A DNA stretch of 34,371 nucleotides, taken from IMG/VR virus record IMGVR_UViG_3300042406_000202, positions 1 to 34,371 of that record. The stretch is one strand, 5' to 3'. How positions within the stretch are numbered: the first letter of the stretch is position 1; each line of letters begins with the position of its first letter. This stretch comes from a virus. Both the position numbers and the translations under genes were made by a program. Below, piece by piece: positions 7,014 to 13,130 of this stretch. The notes below the pieces were generated by a model. That model did no database searches and was not told where the DNA came from. It was given only the letters and a program-made list of their open reading frames with translations.

Positions 7014-7459
7014 GCACGTTGCAAGAGTACTGGGACTACTGCCTCATCCGGGCATGGCGTAATCATTTGCAGGTGTTGGATGCCATGAAGATGTTTTACT
7101 CAATCACTGGCAAGCGGGTTGACGAGTGTGAGTTGTTGCGGTTACCAAAGAGCGGAATGCCATGGACAACCAACGCCAGGATGTTTACGGCGTACTACTT
7201 GCCCAAGGTCAACGACTGGCTGTGGGACAAACCGCCTGAGAAGGATATTGATCTCTTTCGCAAGTTGTCAAAGTCTAAATACAACACAGGCAAAACGCCG
7301 TATCGCACAAACGCTGACAGGGACTTGGCGAATGAGCAAGCACGAAACCGGCGCAATAAGCAGGTGGTTGAGCTTTCACTGACCAAAGCAGTTAACAAGA
7401 ACTCCGCAACCGACTGGAACGTCACAAAGGGCGCGGCAAAGATAAGGGTACGCAAATGA
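7010..7459 (+). CDS. Hypothetical basic protein (149 aa)
   Basis: ATG 7010 overlaps the previous stop. The N-terminal half is helical and aromatic (MSTLQEYWDYCLIRAWRNHL); the C-terminal half is strongly basic (QARNRRNKQVVELSLTKAV, ending KIRVRK), which suggests nucleic acid binding. No known domain was recognised. Confidence 0.7.
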   Translation: MSTLQEYWDYCLIRAWRNHLQVLDAMKMFYSITGKRVDECELLRLPKSGMPWTTNARMFTAYYLPKVNDWLWDKPPEKDIDLFRKLSKSKYNTGKTPYRTNADRDLANEQARNRRNKQVVELSLTKAVNKNSATDWNVTKGAAKIRVRK

Positions 7460-7671
7460 ACAGAGAAGACATCATCCGCATGGCGCGGGAGGCGGGGATG
7501 GAACTGTATGGGCTTGGGAAAGACAGAGAAAAGTTTGTCTATTACCTCCAAGAATTTGCCGCCCTTGTCGCCGCCGCAGAGCGTGAGGCGTGTGCGAAGG
7601 TGTGTGAAGAACCCGGGTGGAACGCCGCAAACTGGTGTGCCACACAAATCCGAGCAAGGGGACAAGCATGA
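7456..7671 (+). CDS. Small conserved-type phage protein (71 aa)
   Basis: The product begins MNREDIIRMAREAGME and contains LVAAAEREACAKVCEE, a pattern frequent in small phage and prophage proteins of proteobacteria, with no established function. It overlaps both neighbours by ATGA, indicating coupled translation. It is helical and acidic. Confidence 0.75.
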   Translation: MNREDIIRMAREAGMELYGLGKDREKFVYYLQEFAALVAAAEREACAKVCEEPGWNAANWCATQIRARGQA

Positions 7672-8120
7672 GCATAGAAGCAATGAAGTTGGCGCTGGAG
7701 GCGTTGGAAAACAGCATAGACGATGTTCGTGACTGCCTAAACCAAAATCTGCCACTTGCAGGGTATGCGCGATACGACCAACGAATTGAATGGTACAGGG
7801 AGCAAATCGCAAAACACGAAGATGCCATCACATCCCTACGCCAAGTCATAGAGCAGGCTGAGAAGCAGGAGCCAGTGGCGTGGTGCGTACTGGAGCCTTG
7901 GCTGTCTGGAAAATTTGAAGCGCAAGATTGTTTTTCAGATGTTGCGTTGGATGCAAATGTCGGATGGGTTCCACTCTACACCACCCCACAACCACAGCGT
8001 GAATGGGTTGGGCTGACGGATGAGGAAATATCTCAACTATGGCTTGGCACATCTCCTTACTTTAACGAGGAGGACTTTGCCCGAGCCATCGAAGCCAAAC
8101 TCAAGGAGAAGAACACATGA
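7668..8120 (+). CDS. Phage protein with N-terminal coiled coil (150 aa)
   Basis: ATG 7668 forms ATGA with the previous stop. The N-terminal 65 residues are helical (MKLALEALENSIDDVRD; IEWYREQIAKHEDAITSLRQ). The second half has VPLYTTPQPQREWVGLTDEEI, a short segment that turns up in many unrelated phage small proteins and may be an exchangeable module. Function unknown. Confidence 0.72.
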   Translation: MSIEAMKLALEALENSIDDVRDCLNQNLPLAGYARYDQRIEWYREQIAKHEDAITSLRQVIEQAEKQEPVAWCVLEPWLSGKFEAQDCFSDVALDANVGWVPLYTTPQPQREWVGLTDEEISQLWLGTSPYFNEEDFARAIEAKLKEKNT

Positions 8121-8332
8121 GCAAAGTAGTACCGCTGGGGGCCACCTGGGATGCCATAGCCGCACTTAGCAGTGCGCTAGAAGAAACACTACCGGAGGAA
8201 TCAATCATGATCGTTGTCCGAAAGACTGATGGGACACGCTGTAAGTACATGGCAAATATCACCAACATGGAGGTGCATTGGGAGGCCGCACAACTGCAAA
8301 ACGACATCATGAGTGGACGGAACAAGCAATGA
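8117..8332 (+). CDS. Hypothetical protein (71 aa)
   Basis: ATG 8117 overlaps the previous stop by ATGA and follows AAGGAG. The product begins MSKVVPLGATWDAIAALS and has a central beta segment, SIMIVVRKTDGTRCKYMA. No domain was recognised. Confidence 0.68.
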   Translation: MSKVVPLGATWDAIAALSSALEETLPEESIMIVVRKTDGTRCKYMANITNMEVHWEAAQLQNDIMSGRNKQ

Positions 8333-8559
8333 CCCAATACGAACTGAGCCAGTATTACTTTGCTCTGTCAGAACAGGCAGAGTGGATGGAAGCGGCATTG
8401 ATGCACTACCAGTTTGGGGACGAGGAGAGGGTTTGGTACGACCTACTCCGATGGGCCGCAGAAAAGCACCGCGCAAGAGAAATAGCCGATGCCCACGACA
8501 CCATGTCGTTTGCTCGGGCTATGGGTATATCAGACGGAATCAGAAAGGCATGGGAATGA
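8329..8559 (+). CDS. Hypothetical helical protein (76 aa)
   Basis: ATG 8329 overlaps the previous stop (ATGA); the longer frame would overlap the previous gene by 55 bp. The protein is helical and rich in Tyr, Trp and Glu (MTQYELSQYYFALSEQAEWM) and ends RKAWE. No motif was recognised. Confidence 0.66.
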   Translation: MTQYELSQYYFALSEQAEWMEAALMHYQFGDEERVWYDLLRWAAEKHRAREIADAHDTMSFARAMGISDGIRKAWE

Positions 8560-9188
8560 CAACGAAACGTAAGACGGCCAAGCCGCCAGAACCAACCCCA
8601 TCAACGCCCAATTCAGCATGGATTTTTGACGTTGATAACGTGCAGACATGGGCGTACTGGGACAACCTGTTCAGCAAGGTCGAGTGTGAGAAGATCATTG
8701 AGATTGGAAACAGTCGATTGAGTGAAACAGCAGGGGTGGGGGTGACTGCAGGCGTGGTCAACAAGGAGATAAGAGACAGTAAGGTTGCTTGGCTGTATCC
8801 TGTGGATGACACGGCTTGGGTTTTCCAGCGCGTGACCGCCGCAGTGCAGTCGCTCAACCAGCAGTTCTTTAACTTTGATCTGTACGGCATGGTTGAGGGG
8901 TTCCAGTTCACCAAGTACGAAGCGCCGAGCGGGTACTACGGACTGCACGCAGACCGGGGGCTTGGCATCACCCCGCGCAAGCTGTCTGTCACGATACAAC
9001 TCAACGACAGCGCAGACTTTGAGGGCGGCAACTTGTCCTTGTACGAGGGTAACAAACCCACCGAACCGCCAATGCACCAAGGCAAGCTGGTCATATTTCC
9101 AAGCTACGTGTTGCATGAAGTCAAGCCGGTGACCAAGGGCACCCGGTATAGCTTGGTTTGTTGGATAACAGGAAAACCGTTTAAGTGA
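8556..9188 (+). CDS. 2-oxoglutarate/Fe(II)-dependent oxygenase (prolyl hydroxylase-like)
   Basis: This 210-residue protein carries the 2OG-Fe(II) oxygenase pattern. The HxD motif is H131-A-D133 in YYGLHADRG, the distal His is H187 in VLHEV, and the 2-oxoglutarate-binding Arg is R197 in GTRYSLVCW. The length fits a single double-stranded beta-helix domain with a short Pro/Thr-rich lead. The family hydroxylates proteins, nucleic acids or small molecules using O2 and 2-oxoglutarate; the substrate here is unknown. Such genes are frequent in environmental phages. ATG 8556 overlaps the previous stop (ATGA). The chance of a wrong family is small; specificity cannot be stated. Confidence 0.92.
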   Translation: MTTKRKTAKPPEPTPSTPNSAWIFDVDNVQTWAYWDNLFSKVECEKIIEIGNSRLSETAGVGVTAGVVNKEIRDSKVAWLYPVDDTAWVFQRVTAAVQSLNQQFFNFDLYGMVEGFQFTKYEAPSGYYGLHADRGLGITPRKLSVTIQLNDSADFEGGNLSLYEGNKPTEPPMHQGKLVIFPSYVLHEVKPVTKGTRYSLVCWITGKPFK

Positions 9189-9198
9189 GGAAAAACGC

Positions 9199-9363
9199 AT
9201 GAAAATAAAACGCATCACGCTGAGTATCAGCGGCAACATCGAAGCCATAAAGAAACAACTGCAAGAAGAGCATGGCGTGGAGTACAGCTACGCTCAGCTT
9301 GTGGACTTCCTAATAAATTTTTATCGCAAATCAACCAAACCATCATCAACCATAAGGAGTTAA
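9199..9363 (+). CDS. Small protein, possibly ribbon-helix-helix-like (54 aa)
   Basis: ATG 9199 follows GAGGAAA. The product begins with a short beta-type run (MKIKRITLSISGN), then two helices (AIKKQLQEEHGVEYSYAQLV and DFLINFYRK). A strand followed by two helices resembles a ribbon-helix-helix DNA-binding fold, but this is a weak structural guess. It sits immediately before the DUF3150-like gene. Confidence 0.62.
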   Translation: MKIKRITLSISGNIEAIKKQLQEEHGVEYSYAQLVDFLINFYRKSTKPSSTIRS

Positions 9364-9366
9364 ATC

Positions 9367-10272
9367 ATGAGCACAGTAGCTGGAATCGCACGAGCCGCAT
9401 TGCTCGTTGACCTGGAGATCTCGATCTACTCGGGACGTAAGCAAGACAAGCGCACACAGGCTGAGGTCACTCAGTCTAAAGGTGCGGCGTCCAAACGCGC
9501 CGCCTCGGTGTACAAGTCTCTGTTCGCAGAGTGCAAGGAACTGGACGACATCAACAAGTTCCAGGCGCGGGTTCGTGCTGAGCACTACCGCATGACGCAA
9601 CCATGGAATGACTACGGCGCAAGGCTTTTGCCCACTAGCCTGTTGCAGGACTACAAGCAGACCATGAACCGACTGGAGTCTGAGTTCGACCTACTGGTCG
9701 ATAAGTTTCTGGACAAGTACGACACCCTGGTTGCATCGGCGGCGTTCCAGTTGGGCACTCTGTTCGACCGCAACGAGTACCCGTCACGCAACCAAGTGGC
9801 TAACAAGTTCCGCATGCACATCTCGTTCTGTCCCCTGCCTACCTCAGGTGACTTCCGTCTGGACATCGAGGCCGAGGTGCAACGTGACCTGATCGAGCAG
9901 TACGAGAAGCGCGCTGTGGCGCAGGTGACTGCCGCTACCCAGGACTCATGGACTCGTCTGTACAACTCCCTGAAGCGCCTCAGTGACCGCCTGGTGATTG
10001 AGGAGGACGGCAAGAAGCGTATCTTCCACGACACCATCGTGACCGGCGCCCTGGAGATGTGCGAACTGCTGACCCACATGAACGTGTTGAAAGACCCGTC
10101 ACTGGAGAAAGCTCGGCGTAAGCTAGAGGAGGTATTGTCTGAGGTAACTCCCAAAGAATTGCGGGAGGAGGACGGCACCCGCTTGGATACCAAGCGCAAG
10201 GTTGACGAGATTCTGGCGGCGTTTGATTGGGGAATTGAAGATGCAGACAGTACAGCCGACCAGCCTGTTTAA
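9367..10272 (+). CDS. DUF3150-like protein
   Basis: This 301-residue protein is mostly helical. It has WNDYGARLLPTSLLQDYKQT near residue 80, then a helical F/L-rich region with DKYDTLVASAAFQLG, the segment EYPSRNQVANKF, and PTSGDFRLD. This order resembles the DUF3150 family, whose members in integrative elements sit near CobS-like (MoxR) ATPase and VWA genes. Both partners are encoded earlier in this operon, which supports the assignment, but I recall the family pattern from memory and did not search. AAGGAG precedes the ATG at good spacing. It may be a third component of the ATPase/VWA system. Confidence 0.65.
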   Translation: MSTVAGIARAALLVDLEISIYSGRKQDKRTQAEVTQSKGAASKRAASVYKSLFAECKELDDINKFQARVRAEHYRMTQPWNDYGARLLPTSLLQDYKQTMNRLESEFDLLVDKFLDKYDTLVASAAFQLGTLFDRNEYPSRNQVANKFRMHISFCPLPTSGDFRLDIEAEVQRDLIEQYEKRAVAQVTAATQDSWTRLYNSLKRLSDRLVIEEDGKKRIFHDTIVTGALEMCELLTHMNVLKDPSLEKARRKLEEVLSEVTPKELREEDGTRLDTKRKVDEILAAFDWGIEDADSTADQPV

Positions 10273-10588
10273 GATTCGAGACGCCATGCACCAGATGGCA
10301 TTAGGCTTCGAGGAGGAGCGCAACATGGTGAAAGACGGATACGAGTTTCGGTACGAGCAGACCGATGACGAGTACAGACTACAAGGGTTCTATGGCGCAC
10401 TTAGCACACAAGACGCCAGGCGTTCATCGCATGGGGGCCTAGACGACCGCCCTGCATGGCTAACCAACATCGTTGATGTGGCACTGGTAGCGGGGGCAGT
10501 AAGCCGGGCGGAGAACCCACCGCCTGACTTCATACTGTGGTTTAGAACCGATAAAGAATACAACCTGAAGGAATATGTAGAACTATGA
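10241..10588 (+). CDS. Hypothetical protein (115 aa)
   Basis: ATG 10241 follows GGGGAATTGAAG and gives MQTVQPTSLFKIRDAMHQ; the frame allows an earlier start, but this one has the better ribosome-binding site. It overlaps the DUF3150-like gene by 32 bp. The sequence is acidic and aromatic (EFRYEQTDDEYRLQGFYGAL) with no known motif. Confidence 0.68.
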   Translation: MQTVQPTSLFKIRDAMHQMALGFEEERNMVKDGYEFRYEQTDDEYRLQGFYGALSTQDARRSSHGGLDDRPAWLTNIVDVALVAGAVSRAENPPPDFILWFRTDKEYNLKEYVEL

Positions 10589-10761
10589 ACTACGACTTCC
10601 TGACCGATGCGGAACTACTGGCGTGGGTTTACGCAAAACCCCGTGAAGATAAGTTCGTAAACCTTCTAGCCGAAAGGTTAGAGATGCGGTTGCGGGAAAT
10701 CAAAGACCTGCAAGATGAGGTGCAACGCCTCGAAGATCAGCTTGAACACTACGGAGAGTGA
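10585..10761 (+). CDS. Small coiled-coil protein (58 aa)
   Basis: ATG 10585 overlaps the previous stop (ATGA). The product begins MNYDFLTDAELLAWVYAKP and its C-terminal half is a clear heptad-like helix (ERLEMRLREIKDLQDEVQRL). It probably forms dimers. Function unknown. Confidence 0.68.
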   Translation: MNYDFLTDAELLAWVYAKPREDKFVNLLAERLEMRLREIKDLQDEVQRLEDQLEHYGE

Positions 10762-10762
10762 C

Positions 10763-11347
10763 ATGCCAGACCTCAAATCAGAACTGGAAAAAGTAATCAA
10801 CGCGTGGGAGCAACCCACTCAACCAGAAATCAAAATGGCCACAACTACCAACCCTACCCCCACCCACAGCCACATCGTTACTCTGTTCGAGTACATCAAG
10901 GCAAACCCCGGCAAGACCGCAACCGAACTAGAACTGGCTATGCCAAGTATCAATCGGTCGTCTGTGTCATCCGTCCTGTCGAGCATGCTCAAGCGGCATC
11001 TGATCCGCAAGGTAGGCGGCAAGGGTACACGGCAATTCAACGGCACGTTCGAGGTGTGCGTAGAGTCGTACATGTCTCCGTCTGAGCAACTGGGCTTAGG
11101 GCGCGGTAAGCGGCTGTCCACAAAAGCTAAGCGTAAGTACACCAAACGCGCGAAGCAAGTGGAGCACACCATTCCAGAAGCGGTAGAGGCACAGCAGGTA
11201 GAGCCTGTTGTTATGCCCGAGCCGGTGTTTAAGCCGTTCCCTGCTCCCGCCCGGGTGCTCGACATCAACGACATTGATGTTGAGTCGCTGACCATTGGGC
11301 AAGCGCGCGCTTTACGGGATAAACTCAACGCCCTTTTTGGTGCGTGA
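10763..11347 (+). CDS. Winged-helix DNA-binding protein
   Basis: This 194-residue product has a winged helix-turn-helix at about residues 36-98: helix HIVTLFEYIKANPGKTA, recognition region PSINRSSVSSVLSSMLKRHL, and wing IRKVGGKGTRQFNGTF. A basic linker follows (KAKRKYTKRAK, about 121-131), and the protein ends SLTIGQARALRDKLNALFG, a helix that may mediate contacts. This suggests a phage transcription regulator and a candidate to bind the 15-bp inverted repeats, though nothing links it to them directly. ATG 10763 is one base after the previous stop, with GGAGAG upstream. Confidence 0.78.
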   Translation: MPDLKSELEKVINAWEQPTQPEIKMATTTNPTPTHSHIVTLFEYIKANPGKTATELELAMPSINRSSVSSVLSSMLKRHLIRKVGGKGTRQFNGTFEVCVESYMSPSEQLGLGRGKRLSTKAKRKYTKRAKQVEHTIPEAVEAQQVEPVVMPEPVFKPFPAPARVLDINDIDVESLTIGQARALRDKLNALFGA

Positions 11348-11353
11348 GGTTCT

Positions 11354-11602
11354 ATGCCTAGAGCAAAGTCTGAAATCACCGGCGGCCCAGTCATTGGGTT
11401 GCGGGTGACTGAGGAAGAATATGAAGTCTACAAAAAACTTGGCGGGGGCCGATGGCTCCGCGCCTACCTCCGCGACATCGTTGAGCGAAGGAAAGAAGAT
11501 GCAAAGGCTAACTCAGCAACAACTAGAGGCATGGTGGCCGTTTACCCGGCTCGACCCGAGCCTGTTCCCAAAAGCACAAAGACAAACCGACCCTTTGGAT
11601 GA
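11354..11602 (+). CDS. Small Arc/RHH-like protein (82 aa)
   Basis: GAGG precedes ATG 11354. The first half, with GLRVTEEEYEVYKKLGG and WLRAYLRDIVERRKED, has the strand-helix-helix look of a ribbon-helix-helix regulator. The second half is Pro/Thr/Lys-rich and coincides with another ORF in a different frame (11499-11624), so its true end or a frameshift should be considered. Function unknown. Confidence 0.6.
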   Translation: MPRAKSEITGGPVIGLRVTEEEYEVYKKLGGGRWLRAYLRDIVERRKEDAKANSATTRGMVAVYPARPEPVPKSTKTNRPFG

Positions 11603-11624
11603 TGTGGAGGAGTCCCCGATATGA
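11499..11624 (+). CDS. Small ORF overlapping the RHH-like gene (41 aa)
   Basis: ATG 11499 follows GGAAAGAAG and encodes MQRLTQQQLEAWWPFTRL and onward to DDVEESPI. It overlaps the end of the RHH-like gene by 104 bp in another frame and joins the next gene by ATGA. That junction and the Trp-containing, non-random look of the peptide favour a real gene, but coding could instead continue into it by frameshifting. Confidence 0.45.
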   Translation: MQRLTQQQLEAWWPFTRLDPSLFPKAQRQTDPLDDVEESPI

Positions 11625-11812
11625 GCGATGAAAAACCAAAGCTAACTGTGATCCCGTCATCAGATCAACGAGCGATGGGTAATGACTTGATGAATGAGCT
11701 ACGCGCCGTTATTAACGCGCCGAAGTATGACCACATGACTACGGCAACTGTTATGGGTGTGTTGGAGATGACAAAACTGCACTATTGGCAATGCAACCTG
11801 GTCGAAGGGTAG
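11621..11812 (+). CDS. Hypothetical protein (63 aa)
   Basis: ATG 11621 follows GGAGGAG and overlaps the preceding stop. The product MSDEKPKLTVIPSSDQRA continues into a helical part (DLMNELRAVINAP; TTATVMGVLEMTKLHYW). It is a soluble small protein without a recognised motif. Confidence 0.66.
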   Translation: MSDEKPKLTVIPSSDQRAMGNDLMNELRAVINAPKYDHMTTATVMGVLEMTKLHYWQCNLVEG

Positions 11813-11815
11813 ATT

Positions 11816-12031
11816 ATGAGCACTTGGATTTTGATTCTGTTTGCCCACACGGGCATGATGTCTACCAACGACAGCAACAGCCTGACAACGGCTATCTTTG
11901 CCACCGAGCAACACTGCGTAGCGGCGGGGGAGGCGGCTAAGAAGATGGCGGCAGTAACCACCAAGGTTATCAAGTATTCCTGCACCCAGTCTGGTCTGGA
12001 CGGGCGTGGGTTTTTGAAGGAGAACAAATGA
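11816..12031 (+). CDS. Small exported-type protein (71 aa)
   Basis: After MSTWILILFAHTG, a short hydrophobic N-terminus that could act as a weak export or membrane signal, comes FATEQHCVAAGEAAKKM and YSCTQ. Two Cys residues framing a helix suggest a disulfide in the periplasm. Small phage proteins of this layout are common and unnamed. AAGGG precedes the ATG, and the stop overlaps the next gene. Confidence 0.62.
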   Translation: MSTWILILFAHTGMMSTNDSNSLTTAIFATEQHCVAAGEAAKKMAAVTTKVIKYSCTQSGLDGRGFLKENK

Positions 12032-12360
12032 CATACAACACCCTGACGTACCCTGAAGTAACAGACGAAGAGAAAGAAGCTATGCAAGACCTTGCGAGAC
12101 AACTGCAAGCAAAGGCAGACAAAGCCCTTGCAAGTGACCACCAGGTAGGCGGCGACCATTACAGGTCAAAGACTATTCAACCCTGGACTGCCATGGAATC
12201 ATGGATGACCCCAGAGGAATTCGAGGGCTACCTGCGTGGCAACGTCATCAAATACATTGCCAGGTACAAAGACAAAGACGGCCTCAAAGATGTTTACAAA
12301 GCACGGCACTACCTTGAGCGACTGACGGAGCACCTGGAACGTGGCAACGCCGGAAAGTAA
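12028..12360 (+). CDS. DUF3310 family protein
   Basis: This 110-residue protein contains QVGGDHYRSKTIQPW (about 39-53) and GNVIKYIARYKDKDGLKD followed by KARHYLERL, the hallmark of DUF3310. Phage members are sometimes annotated as nucleotide kinases, but no P-loop is visible here, so I do not use that name. Residues 1-38 form a helical extension. AAGGAG lies before ATG 12028. The next gene starts 20 bp before its stop. Confidence 0.9.
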   Translation: MTYNTLTYPEVTDEEKEAMQDLARQLQAKADKALASDHQVGGDHYRSKTIQPWTAMESWMTPEEFEGYLRGNVIKYIARYKDKDGLKDVYKARHYLERLTEHLERGNAGK

Positions 12361-12676
12361 AGTCAAAGACAAGGTTCACAAACTGCTCAAGGCGGTAGAT
12401 GCCTACGCTGTGAACTACATCGGGGGCCAGTATGCGAAAGCTGGCACCCCTGACATCCTTGCCTGCCATAACGGCCAGTTTATTGGCATTGAGGTGAAGG
12501 CGGGAAAGAACAAACCAACAGCCCTGCAGATTCATGCCTTGCGGCAGATTGAACGCACAGGCGGGCTGGCATTGGTCATCAACGAAGACAACTTAACCTA
12601 TCTTGCGGAGTGCCTTTATGACATCGACAACGCCCACTCAAACTACCGAGACTTCGACACCCACGGAATTACTTGA
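12341..12676 (+). CDS. VRR-NUC domain nuclease
   Basis: This 111-residue single-domain protein has the VRR-NUC form of the PD-(D/E)XK fold: KAGTPDIL with D38, and FIGIEVKAG with E51 and K53, followed by TALQIHALRQIERTGG. Phage VRR-NUC proteins of this size cleave branched DNA such as Holliday junctions in studied cases; here that role is inferred from family and size. It starts with GTG 12341 inside the DUF3310 gene. Just downstream is the DNA polymerase, so a role in resolving replication or recombination intermediates fits. Confidence 0.9.
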   Translation: MATPESKVKDKVHKLLKAVDAYAVNYIGGQYAKAGTPDILACHNGQFIGIEVKAGKNKPTALQIHALRQIERTGGLALVINEDNLTYLAECLYDIDNAHSNYRDFDTHGIT

Positions 12677-13130
12677 GGGGGTACGCATCCTCATTGAGCG
12701 CATGGAGTCCGCCCCTGAGGACTTCCTGAGGCCACTTACCCCTGACTTTGAGTATGAATCCCCTACTCCCCGCTTCTCTCACATTGCCGCCACGTTAGAA
12801 GGCATTGTGCAGGGCAACGAGTCCGGGCGCGATCCGTTCATTCACCTGACTTCTGATGAGAAGGTAGCGTTGTTGGTAGCCTATCGTAAGATGATGCGGC
12901 AAGCGTTCACTGCTAGTGTGATCTCGCAGGTGTTTAATCCTGAGACAAAACCCCAGGCAAGAGTCACGGCTAAGACAGCGGCGCTGGGTGCCGGGTATGG
13001 CAATGCAGTCTTGAAATCAGAAGGCTCCCGTGTGGAGTACTTTACCTCGAACGGCCTAGCCGCGTCACCAATATCAGACGAAGGACGTAAACTAAGAGCC
13101 AAACTAGCAGAGGCTATGAGAAACCAATGA
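12618..13130 (+). CDS. Hypothetical protein before the DNA polymerase (170 aa)
   Basis: ATG 12618 follows GGAG and overlaps the VRR-NUC gene by 59 bp. The product starts MTSTTPTQTTETSTPTELL, has a Thr/Pro-rich head, then a helical core (SDEKVALLVAYRKMMRQAF) and ends KLAEAMRNQ. No motif was recognised. It is directly coupled to the DNA polymerase by ATGA, so a replication-associated role is possible. Confidence 0.72.
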   Translation: MTSTTPTQTTETSTPTELLEGVRILIERMESAPEDFLRPLTPDFEYESPTPRFSHIAATLEGIVQGNESGRDPFIHLTSDEKVALLVAYRKMMRQAFTASVISQVFNPETKPQARVTAKTAALGAGYGNAVLKSEGSRVEYFTSNGLAASPISDEGRKLRAKLAEAMRNQ

